A program made the translations under genes and the position numbers. Shown in pieces: positions 1 to 7,429 of a DNA stretch of 40,041 bases. Each line of letters opens with the position of its first letter. Positions within the stretch are counted from its first letter, which is position 1. The notes under the pieces were generated by a model that was not told the origin of the DNA, made no database searches, and saw only the letters and a program-made list of their open reading frames with translations. This DNA comes from JBOFSR01 sp051651645 (GTDB taxonomy: Bacteria; Spirochaetota; Spirochaetia; Treponematales; Treponemataceae), in the NCBI GenBank assembly GCA_051651645.1, contig JBOFSR010000084.1, positions 1 to 40,041 on the forward strand. Direction: 5' to 3'.

Positions 1-626
1 ATCAATAAAATAGTTTTGTGTTTTAGCGAAGATATTACCGCAACGGCAGCAGCAAAAATTGTGAAGGTAAATCGAAATACAATTAATAGCTATTACAAAT
101 TTATTCGTGAAAAAATTGTTCAAAAAGCCATTGCTGAAGTAGGCAAAGAATGTGGGGAATTTGAAGTTGATGAAAGCTATTTTGGTGCACGGCGAGTGAG
201 AGGCAAGCGAGGTCGAGGTGCTGCAGGAAAAACACCTGTTTTTGGGCTGTTAAAAAGGGACGGAAAAGTATTTGTAAAAATTGTACAAAAGAGCAATTAA
301 TGCCTGTCGTTCAAGGATATATATTAGAAGGATCAACGGTACATACAGACGGCTGGAAGGCATACGATGGGCTTGTGCTAAATGGATATAATCACTATCG
401 AGTCTATCACAGTCATGATGAATTTGTCAGAGGAAAAAGCCACGTTAATGGCATTGAAAACTTTTGGAGTTACGTACAAGTACGTTAAGCAAAACGGCGA
501 CTTGCAAAATTTAATGGTTGTAATTCTGATAGTTTTGTGATACACTTAAAAGAATGCGAGTTCAGATATAATCATCGCAATGATGATTTATTTATAATTA
601 TCAAAAAAACGGTAAAGTTTTCCTAA
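1..626 (+). pseudogene. IS1595-family (ISPna2-like) transposase remnant, 5' truncated by the window
   Basis: Three blocks together read as one IS1595-type DDE transposase. The first, open from base 1 to about 290, holds a helix-turn-helix-like stretch (NRNTINSYYKFIRE) and the DDE start (EVDESYFGARR). The second, about 276-485, has IHTDGWKAYDGL-like and HVNGIENFWSY motifs. The third, 489-626, reads AKRRLAKFNG then HLKECEFRYNHR. The first two are in different frames. In the second frame the sequence already reads K-N-C-T-K-E-Q-L just before base 300, so a small deletion or shift lies near 280. The second and third share a frame but are split by TAA at 486-488. That stop sits in about 15 extra bases that form the dyad ACGTAC-AA-GTACGT inside the expected SYAKRRL. 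The element is almost certainly inactive. GCTAGTCAAGAACC just after the stop could be part of the right terminal repeat, but the left end is outside the window. Confidence 0.85.
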
Positions 627-719
627 TTTTGCTAGTCAAGAACCTAACATTATATATAAGAAAAAGCTCTAGTATGTAATAACTCACCCTAGTTTTTTTT
701 ACTTACGACTACAACGTGC

Positions 720-748
720 TTGACAAAAAAAATTCTGTGTAGTAGTAT
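720..748 (+). promoter_or_regulatory. Sigma-70-type promoter of the LysM gene
   Basis: TTGACA (720-725), a 17-bp spacer and TAGTAT (743-748). The expected transcription start is about 754-756. The TTG at 749 would therefore lie outside the transcript, and the ATG at 758 would be about 3 nt from the 5' end. I see no Shine-Dalgarno sequence. Confidence 0.6.
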
Positions 749-757
749 TTGAAAACT

Positions 758-1765
758 ATGAATGGTGGGAAAATTGGGATAAAGCTTACTGATGGTAAGT
801 TTTATGGGGTTCTTGACGCATTTATAGCAAATAAAAAAAAATTAGAACTTGAGTTTGCTGATACGGGGAACTCAACGGTAGAAATTGAACTTTTTTATCT
901 AAATGAGAAGTCAGAACCTCACAGTATTAAGATTATTTCAGTCGAAAATTTAAAAATTCTAGACAATGTTTTCACAGTTATTTTATCGCTTTGTCTTAAT
1001 GAGCGTGGTGTTTTGTCATGTGTACTGCAAGATAAACACTCAGAAACGCAAACACATATTCAATTTTCTTTTTTGAATTACATTAATGAGCAAAAAAAAT
1101 TGGTTGCAAAGAAGGGGAAAATTATACACAAAGCAATATCACAAACAAGTACACAAGGACTTGGATCTTCTGAGGTTGAGGCAATTTTTAGTAATTGCGA
1201 CTACCCCTTCCAAGGAAAAAAATCTTTTTTTGAGCTTTTATCGGTGGGAATTAGCTTTATTTGCATATTTATTTCTGTTGGAACACTGGTATTCACCGTT
1301 TCAAAATCTAAAAACAGCCCGCTCACAAACAGCCTACAACTTCCTGTGGTTGCAGCTAATATCAATGAAGATTTAGCAAGTGATTTTTTGGCAGACTCGC
1401 CTCTTTCTTCACCAATGTTTGGAAATATATTCTCCTCACAAAGTGTATCAAGTGCAGACAAGAGCAACAAAACTGATTTTTCGCAGGTTGCGACAACAAT
1501 CCTAACTACAAAAGATCAGTATTTACAACCGCTAGAAAATAAAATAACAGTCAGTCGCTCAAAAAATATTTTACCACAAAACCACATAACTCCCTACACA
1601 GGAAAGGATCAGCGTTATCAAATTTTTTGGGGAGATACTCTTTTAGACATCTCACTGGCGTACTATCGGACACCGTGGCTATATCACTATATTGCTCGAC
1701 ATAATGAAATAAAAAACACGGATTATATCATTGCGGGCAAATGGATTATGATTCCTTCAAAGTGA
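758..1765 (+). CDS. Membrane protein with Hsp70 substrate-binding-like N-domain and C-terminal LysM
   Basis: A 335-residue protein in three parts. The N-terminal ~110 residues are predicted beta-rich. They can be aligned by eye to the beta-sandwich substrate-binding domain of DnaK: GIKLTDGKFYGVL, then VEIELFYLNEKS, then an L-N-E-R-G-V-L segment that resembles the DnaK D-A-N-G-I-L turn. One hydrophobic helix follows at about residues 160-185, then a low-complexity Ser/Asn-rich linker. The last ~48 residues are a LysM peptidoglycan-binding module (YQIFWGDTLLDISLAYY ... IIAGKWIMIPSK). The likely topology is a cytoplasmic N-domain and a periplasmic LysM. I chose ATG 758 over TTG 749 because the -10 element ends at 748. 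The gene overlaps the next one by 4 bp (GTGA), and that neighbour is a murein hydrolase, so a cell-wall role is likely. The Hsp70-like reading is an inference from residue pattern. Confidence 0.75.
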   Translation: MNGGKIGIKLTDGKFYGVLDAFIANKKKLELEFADTGNSTVEIELFYLNEKSEPHSIKIISVENLKILDNVFTVILSLCLNERGVLSCVLQDKHSETQTHIQFSFLNYINEQKKLVAKKGKIIHKAISQTSTQGLGSSEVEAIFSNCDYPFQGKKSFFELLSVGISFICIFISVGTLVFTVSKSKNSPLTNSLQLPVVAANINEDLASDFLADSPLSSPMFGNIFSSQSVSSADKSNKTDFSQVATTILTTKDQYLQPLENKITVSRSKNILPQNHITPYTGKDQRYQIFWGDTLLDISLAYYRTPWLYHYIARHNEIKNTDYIIAGKWIMIPSK

Positions 1766-4011
1766 AAAACCTATTTCTTATCATATTAACTTTTTTTTCG
1801 CTCTCAGTTTTTAGCAAAGGATCATCAGAGCCTTTATCAAACTACAACCAATCGCTTACAGAAGCAATGGACAAAAAAGATTATGAGAAATTGCAATCCT
1901 TTTTGCATGAAAAACGATACGAATCAGAATTAAATCCCGACCTTGCGTATTTTTTAGGGCTTCATTTTGTAGAAATGGATGAACTGCGAATGGCTCAAAA
2001 ATTGTTTGATTTTGGCTGGAAAAAAGCATCACCTATACTTGCAAAACTCTGTGGCGAAAAGTCAATCGAAATTGCAAGTGAAAACGAAAAACTTGCTGTT
2101 ATAGAAAAATATATTTCTTTGTATCCCGCTGATTATGAAGGCAAACTGCTTTTAGCACGACATTATTATGAAAAAAAGAACTATCGACAAGTTCTCAAAG
2201 TTGTTGGCATTCCTAATCTTACCACATTTGAAACTCCTCCAGAGAGCTTGCACACCGATACATCAAAGCGTCAAAAACAAATTGCAGAACAACTTGCCGC
2301 AGAAAATGAGTTTGCGTTCTTTCGGATTTTAGCACTTATTCACCTTGAAAATCCATCTTTTTTGAAGTTTTTAGAAGCATGGGTAGTAAATTGGAAAATA
2401 ACACAGCATCACCGTGACTTTCTTAAAATATGGCTTGAACTTCCTAATCGAAGCGATTTAGTTCGCCATTACGGCAATCAACTTTCACAAATAATATATA
2501 TTCTCCAAATGCGAAATGCTGTTTTTACCCGAGAACACTCAATTGCAAACGGTTATGCAGAAAAAATTGAGCTAACACAAAAACTTTACTCGCCCAACTT
2601 TTTCTCTGATTATTGCAGGGCACAATTTTTTGCCTATAAAAACCTTCCTCAATTTAGAGAAAAATTATTAGCACTAATCAAAAAAACGCAAAACAGAACT
2701 ATTTTATTTCGCTCGAATTTTTACATTGCTCGAATTTATGCACGCGAAAAACAGTACACGCAAGCGATGGATCACTTTCGAAAAGCAATGGATAGTGCCC
2801 CAAATCCTGAAAACTATGACAACGCTTTGTGGTATTACTTTGATACAGCAAGCAAAGTTTCAATTGATTCAGTAATTTCTGCACTGTATGCCTTTGGTAA
2901 AACAATAAATAGTACCAGCTACTTTGAGGATTTTTTCTCATCCCTTTCTTTATCATTATTGAGTGCTAAAAATTGGAATGCGTACATTCGCGTTTATGAA
3001 ACAATGACAACCCTCTCTGGAAGCGGATCGATTTCTCAATTTGCCTATCTTTCTGCCCGACTCCTTGAAGAAGGATATGCACAAAGCACCTTAAGCGGAA
3101 GAAACTTACAACAAAAAATTACCGCAGCCTACAAGCAAGCGTATGATTCTGATCACAGCAGCTTGTATTATCGTGTACTTGCCGCAAAAAAGCTAAATGC
3201 CCCAATTGAGCAAATTTCACAAACCTTTTATAATAGAACAAAAAATCACCAATTTATTCAAAATGATCAGCTTGAATACCTTTGCATGGGATATGCTCGC
3301 TATGGATTCCCTGAAAAAGTGTATGCAACTTTTTTAACCGACTATAATAGCATTAGTCTGCCTGTCGCACTGGAGCTTTCACACCTTCTGTATGACAAGG
3401 GTTTAACGAATTCACGACTGTACTCTGATTCACTTCGTATTATTTCTCTTGCAACGTCACGGGTTGAAGTTCCCTTAACAACAGAGATTTTAAAAGCACT
3501 ATATCCCCGCCCCTATTATGACGAAGTTAGAAAAGCGACAAAACAATTCGATATAAGCGAGTATGTTTTTTATGGTCTTATACGAACGGAAAGCTTTTTT
3601 CACAAAGATGTCTCATCACACGCAGGAGCTATTGGGCTTGCTCAGCTAATGCCGTCAACTGCTGCCGATATTGCTCGTCGTCTAAAAATCACTGAGTATG
3701 ATTTGCTTAATGCAGAAACAAATACCTTATTTGGAGCATATTACTACAGTGAAATGGTTCAAAGAATGAATAACTCTCAGCTTTTAGCATTGTTTTCCTA
3801 CAACGGAGGCCCAACACGCGTTCGCTCTTGGGTTAGAGCAAACAACAGCCTTCCTCTTGATATTTTTCTTGAAATTGTTCCCATTTTTGAAACACGTGAT
3901 TACGGCAGAAAAGTGCTTGCGGCATCAATTTTATACGGTTATCTTTATTACAACATGTCATCCAACGATATTATAGACGAGCTTATGCACAAGCCTGCTT
4001 CACAAAACTAG
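1762..4011 (+). CDS. slt: Soluble lytic murein transglycosylase (Slt70-like, GH23)
   Basis: A 749-residue exported protein. I place the start at GTG 1762, which overlaps the upstream stop as GTGA and begins a normal signal peptide (MKNLFLIILTFFSLSVFS). Starting at ATG 1741 would put charged residues ahead of it. About 560 residues of helical, TPR-like superhelix follow, as in Slt70. A C-terminal lysozyme-like SLT domain comes last: LIRTESFF with catalytic Glu610, then GAIGLAQLMPSTA, FGAYYYSEM and ALFSYNGGPTRVRSW. The family cleaves the MurNAc-GlcNAc bond of peptidoglycan non-hydrolytically, leaving 1,6-anhydro ends, in the periplasm. Translational coupling to the LysM gene suggests the two act together on the wall. 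The downstream cheR has its own promoter, so this two-gene unit probably ends near 4011. Confidence 0.9.
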   Translation: MKNLFLIILTFFSLSVFSKGSSEPLSNYNQSLTEAMDKKDYEKLQSFLHEKRYESELNPDLAYFLGLHFVEMDELRMAQKLFDFGWKKASPILAKLCGEKSIEIASENEKLAVIEKYISLYPADYEGKLLLARHYYEKKNYRQVLKVVGIPNLTTFETPPESLHTDTSKRQKQIAEQLAAENEFAFFRILALIHLENPSFLKFLEAWVVNWKITQHHRDFLKIWLELPNRSDLVRHYGNQLSQIIYILQMRNAVFTREHSIANGYAEKIELTQKLYSPNFFSDYCRAQFFAYKNLPQFREKLLALIKKTQNRTILFRSNFYIARIYAREKQYTQAMDHFRKAMDSAPNPENYDNALWYYFDTASKVSIDSVISALYAFGKTINSTSYFEDFFSSLSLSLLSAKNWNAYIRVYETMTTLSGSGSISQFAYLSARLLEEGYAQSTLSGRNLQQKITAAYKQAYDSDHSSLYYRVLAAKKLNAPIEQISQTFYNRTKNHQFIQNDQLEYLCMGYARYGFPEKVYATFLTDYNSISLPVALELSHLLYDKGLTNSRLYSDSLRIISLATSRVEVPLTTEILKALYPRPYYDEVRKATKQFDISEYVFYGLIRTESFFHKDVSSHAGAIGLAQLMPSTAADIARRLKITEYDLLNAETNTLFGAYYYSEMVQRMNNSQLLALFSYNGGPTRVRSWVRANNSLPLDIFLEIVPIFETRDYGRKVLAASILYGYLYYNMSSNDIIDELMHKPASQN

Positions 4012-4052
4012 AAGTATTTTTACAATTACCCGTAATCTAGCATCCCGTGTTC

Positions 4053-4081
4053 TTTACTTTTTTTTTGAACTGTGATATTGT
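4053..4081 (+). promoter_or_regulatory. Promoter of cheR, predicted leaderless
   Basis: TTTACT (4053-4058), a 17-bp spacer and TATTGT (4076-4081) preceded by TGa (extended -10). The base 7 nt past the -10 is 4088, the A of the cheR ATG. No Shine-Dalgarno lies upstream, only an A-run. Confidence 0.5.
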
Positions 4082-4087
4082 AAAAAA

Positions 4088-4903
4088 ATGACTATAGATG
4101 CTATAAGTGATGCTGACTTTGATTTATTTCGGCAAAAAATTTATGATACCAGTGGAATTACTTTTTCTAGTTCAAACCGATCTATTCTTGATAGTCGCTT
4201 ACGAGAGCAATTACGCGAATCAAAACTTGAAAACCTCCAAGAATATTATAAAATCATTTCTTCCGATCAAGAAGAAATGAAAAAGTTATTAGACTTGGTA
4301 ACAACAAATCTAACAAGCTTTTTTAGAAATCTACCCCAAATCGATACGCTAATCCATTACATTATTCCTGAATTAGTGCAACAAAAAAAAACGCTAGGAA
4401 GCTCGCATGTAAAAATTTGGAGTGCTGGCTGTTCAACAGGAGAAGAGCCGTATACGCTTGCAATGATTTTAAAAACTCATCTGCCACAATCTTTTACCTT
4501 CGAAATTACAGCCTCAGATATTTCACTGCAATCACTTGAAATTGCAAAAAAAGGATTTTATCCAACGAACAAAGTTGACAGTATTCCACAAGAATATTTA
4601 AAAAAATATTTTTCTCCTATAGAAAACGGCTATCAAGTAAACTCTGATATTATGAATTGCGTAAGGTTTAATTATCATAATTTGCGAACAGATATTATTA
4701 ATCAAAATTTTGACGTTGTATTTTGCAGAAATGTTTTAATTTACTTTGATGAATTTGTACAAAATATTGTAATCGAAAAATTTTGGAATGCTCTTAATTC
4801 TATTGGATTTTTGGTTATTGGACATTCAGAGTCTCTTTTTGGAATGAATACTCAATTTGAATTTCTTAAAACAAATTGGGCGTGCCTATATAAAAAAAAT
4901 TAA
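4088..4903 (+). CDS. cheR: Chemotaxis protein methyltransferase CheR
   Basis: A 271-residue cytoplasmic enzyme that transfers methyl groups from S-adenosylmethionine to glutamates of chemoreceptors, setting adaptation. The N-terminal helical domain (about residues 5-75) is followed by the Rossmann SAM domain. Motifs seen are the NLTSFFRN stretch, IWSAGCSTGEEPYTLAM (SAM-binding loop), an acidic residue in ITASDIS, and FDVVFCRNVLIYFD. Length matches the family. It lies 15 bp upstream of cheB, so the adaptation pair is co-transcribed. Confidence 0.95.
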   Translation: MTIDAISDADFDLFRQKIYDTSGITFSSSNRSILDSRLREQLRESKLENLQEYYKIISSDQEEMKKLLDLVTTNLTSFFRNLPQIDTLIHYIIPELVQQKKTLGSSHVKIWSAGCSTGEEPYTLAMILKTHLPQSFTFEITASDISLQSLEIAKKGFYPTNKVDSIPQEYLKKYFSPIENGYQVNSDIMNCVRFNYHNLRTDIINQNFDVVFCRNVLIYFDEFVQNIVIEKFWNALNSIGFLVIGHSESLFGMNTQFEFLKTNWACLYKKN

Positions 4904-4918
4904 AATCAGGATGGCTGT

Positions 4919-6058
4919 ATGGCAGATATTTCAGTTTTAGTAGTAGATGACTCAATATTAATGAGAAAACTTGTATCAAGAATTATTCTTGATGCACCAG
5001 GCTTAACAGTAGTTGATACTGCTGAAAACGGGCAAATGGCTTTAGACAAAATTGATGTTGCTGATCCTGATATAATTGTACTCGACATTGAAATGCCCGT
5101 GATGACTGGCTTAGGATTTTTACGCGAGCGAAAAAAACGAGGAATTACCGTGCCTGTCATTATGCTTTCAAGCATTGCAAAAGAAGGTGCACGCGTAAGT
5201 ATGGAATGCCTTGAGCTTGGTGCAAGTGACTTTGTAACAAAGCCTTCTGGCTCAGACTCCCCTGATATAAGAAAAATTGCGTCTCGGCTTACAGAATTAT
5301 TGCTAAGCTATGGAACCATTTATGCCCGCAAACGCAAAAAAAATATTGACTTTTCTTCTGATGCACTGAGGAAAATTCATGAAATATTACAATCCCCTAT
5401 CGACGGAATTTCTCCGTGCAAAGAAAAACTTTCAGAACAAAAATCACTCCCTTCAGTTGAGCCAATTCATCCTGCAGGAAAAATTCAAATTATTGTTATT
5501 GGAATTTCAACAGGAGGGCCTGTTGCTTTGCGAGAAATACTTCCCCGAATTGATCCAAATCTTGCACAGCCAATCGTTATTGTTCAGCACATGCCCGCAG
5601 GATTCACAGAAGAATTTGCTCGAAACCTCAATAAAATTTGTCCGCTTGAGGTAAAAGAAGCTGAAGAAGGTGACATCCTCAAAAAAGGATATATTTTTAT
5701 AGCACCAGGGAGCAAGCATGTTACCGTTGAAAAACGACCTACTGGCAATATCTTACATTTAAATGAAGAGCCTTTACGTAACGGACACCGTCCATCGGCA
5801 GACGTTTTATTTGAATCAGTTGCTCAGCACTATCACAATAATGCACTTGGAATTATTATGACAGGAATGGGACGAGACGGAGCTGATAAACTTGCAGAAA
5901 TGCGCCGTCAAGGTGCCTATACCGTCGGCCAAGATCAAGCTTCGTCCATAGTTTATGGAATGCCTCGTGTTGCATTTGAACAAGGTGCTGTACAGCAACA
6001 AGTTTCATTATTCAATATGGCAGACACAATAAATAGTCTTGCAAAGCGATTTTTATAA
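4919..6058 (+). CDS. cheB: Chemotaxis response regulator protein-glutamate methylesterase CheB
   Basis: A 379-residue two-domain response regulator that removes methyl groups (and deamidates glutamines) on chemoreceptors once phosphorylated by CheA. The receiver domain (1-120) has D10/D11 and phospho-acceptor D56 in VLDIEMP, with later T/S and K (TKPSG). A linker leads to the esterase domain (about 190-375) with the triad Ser197 (GISTGG), His224 (VQHMPAGF) and Asp320 (GMGRDGAD). The start at ATG 4919 is supported by CAGGA 8 nt upstream. An in-frame start further upstream is not needed. Nothing looks degraded. Confidence 0.95.
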   Translation: MADISVLVVDDSILMRKLVSRIILDAPGLTVVDTAENGQMALDKIDVADPDIIVLDIEMPVMTGLGFLRERKKRGITVPVIMLSSIAKEGARVSMECLELGASDFVTKPSGSDSPDIRKIASRLTELLLSYGTIYARKRKKNIDFSSDALRKIHEILQSPIDGISPCKEKLSEQKSLPSVEPIHPAGKIQIIVIGISTGGPVALREILPRIDPNLAQPIVIVQHMPAGFTEEFARNLNKICPLEVKEAEEGDILKKGYIFIAPGSKHVTVEKRPTGNILHLNEEPLRNGHRPSADVLFESVAQHYHNNALGIIMTGMGRDGADKLAEMRRQGAYTVGQDQASSIVYGMPRVAFEQGAVQQQVSLFNMADTINSLAKRFL

Positions 6059-6168
6059 TGTTACGGCACGAGAAACGAATTTATTTTTATCCCTGCTAAG
6101 TTCAGTAAAAAACTACATTTTTATAATCACTATTCTCCTTAATAATATTTTTTTCGATGTAAAATAGC

Positions 6169-6197
6169 TTGATTTTTTTTAAGTAAATAATTATACT
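6169..6197 (+). promoter_or_regulatory. Promoter of the V-ATPase operon
   Basis: TTGATT (6169-6174), a 17-bp spacer and TATACT (6192-6197). The predicted start is about 6204, giving a leader of about 52 nt before ATG 6256. It is the best sigma-70 match I found in the ~200-bp gap after cheB. Confidence 0.55.
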
Positions 6198-6255
6198 AGT
6201 TAACATTATTTTATCAAATTTATGATATATAGAATCCATGTTGTATGAGGTTGTT

Positions 6256-6879
6256 ATGGACGTTCAATTACAGGACTTGATTGAAAAAATCAAGAAAGAT
6301 GGCATAGGAGAGGCTGAATCTTCTGCGAAAAATATTATTTCAGATGCTGAAGCAAAGGCACAACAAATTATTGTAGCCGCTGAAGAAAAAGCCAGCTCTT
6401 TAATGAAAGATGCTAAAATGGAAGCAGATCGAATGGAAAAGGCCAGCATTGATGCAATTGCACAAGCGGGTAGAAATCTTATTATCTCATTTCGAGATGG
6501 GCTTACCGCTGAGCTTAGTGCTTTAATTGCTGATGAAAGTGCAAAAGCATATAATTCTGATATGCTTAAAATACTCATCCCAGAAGTTGTTAAAGCATGG
6601 ATGGCAAAACCAGAAGCTGAATCAGTATCTGTTTTACTGAGCGATAAAGATTTATCTGCACTTGAAAGCAGTTTTAAAACATCTTTAAAAGATTCTATTG
6701 CAAAAGGCGTTGAAGTGAAAGCTGATAACTCTTTGTCAAATGGATTTAGAATTGGTGTGAAAGATGGAACAGCATATTATGATTTTTCAGCAGAAGCTGT
6801 TGCAGATTTATTTGCCGCCTATTTGAATCCTAAAATTGCACAAGTTTTAAAAAATGCAGCTTTAGAAGGAAAAATATAA
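6256..6879 (+). CDS. atpE: V-type ATP synthase subunit E
   Basis: A 207-residue peripheral-stalk subunit of the V/A-type ATPase, linking the catalytic A3B3 head to membrane subunit I. The N-terminal half is a long Ala/Glu/Lys-rich coiled coil (repeated A-E-A-K-A-Q patterns, residues about 15-80). The C-terminal half is the globular head-binding part (VSVLLSDKDLSALESSF ... GFRIGVKDGTAYYDFSAE). The start is set by GAGG five nt before ATG 6256. The ATG at 6238 has no such site and would add MLYEVV. It is the first gene of a seven-gene operon. No separate subunit G (the usual coiled-coil partner) is seen. Confidence 0.9.
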   Translation: MDVQLQDLIEKIKKDGIGEAESSAKNIISDAEAKAQQIIVAAEEKASSLMKDAKMEADRMEKASIDAIAQAGRNLIISFRDGLTAELSALIADESAKAYNSDMLKILIPEVVKAWMAKPEAESVSVLLSDKDLSALESSFKTSLKDSIAKGVEVKADNSLSNGFRIGVKDGTAYYDFSAEAVADLFAAYLNPKIAQVLKNAALEGKI

Positions 6880-6880
6880 G

Positions 6881-7429
6881 GTGAGTAATTACTATTATTT
6901 GGTATCACAGTTACCGGGATTGTCATTTTCTGCAACCTCAGTAGCTCATTTACCAATGACTTATGATGCTTTTTTTGAATTATGCTCACGTTTTTTAGGC
7001 GAGCATGATTTAAATGCATTACAACGATTAACTCTTGAACCGCCCTTGTATGATGTAAAAACAGGATCAGCATTGCTTGATTCATGGTATACATGGGAGC
7101 GAACGTTGAGGGTTGCCGTTGCAATGGTGCGAGCTCAAAAGATGAAAAAAGAATTTTCTGACGCTTCAATTTCTGTAACACAAGATATTCATCAAATTGC
7201 TCGTACCGCATGTGGGTTTGACAGTCCTTTAGAGGCTGAGCAATATTTAAATGAAGAGCGCCTCAAAACCCTCGACTTATTGTCGCCTATTGATGGGTTT
7301 TGTATTGACGCAATTTTTGCCTACGGCTTAAAGTTGCAAATGGCGTGTCGCATTATTCAGTTTAATGAGCAAAGAGGTATGGATTCATACCGTACAATAT
7401 ACGACCAAATACTTGGAGAATCAAAATGA
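6881..7429 (+). CDS. DUF2764-type protein of the V-ATPase operon
   Basis: A 182-residue soluble protein beginning at GTG 6881, one base after the atpE stop. Its end overlaps atpA by 4 bp (ATGA). It starts NYYYLVSQLPGLSF, the hallmark opening of DUF2764 proteins encoded in spirochaetal V-ATPase operons, and is mostly helical with acidic and aromatic residues. No signal peptide, membrane segment or catalytic motif is visible. Its position between E and A is where many archaeal operons carry subunits C and F, neither of which is recognisable here. The protein may therefore stand in for a central-stalk or socket subunit. That role is inferred from position only. Confidence 0.8.
   Translation: MSNYYYLVSQLPGLSFSATSVAHLPMTYDAFFELCSRFLGEHDLNALQRLTLEPPLYDVKTGSALLDSWYTWERTLRVAVAMVRAQKMKKEFSDASISVTQDIHQIARTACGFDSPLEAEQYLNEERLKTLDLLSPIDGFCIDAIFAYGLKLQMACRIIQFNEQRGMDSYRTIYDQILGESK

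Noticed and set aside
300..488. Independent small gene starting at ATG 300
   Set aside because: Its residues continue the IS1595 transposase alignment upstream of the ATG, so it is a fragment of the pseudogene.
749..757. TTG 749 as start of the LysM protein
   Set aside because: It directly follows the -10 hexamer, so it should lie upstream of the transcription start.
3994..4052. Terminator after the lytic transglycosylase
   Set aside because: Only a 5-bp ATTAC/GTAAT dyad with a 2-nt loop and no adjoining T-run, too weak to call.
5379..5654. Plus-strand frame inside cheB
   Set aside because: It is a frame shadow. The cheB frame has all catalytic motifs across the same bases.
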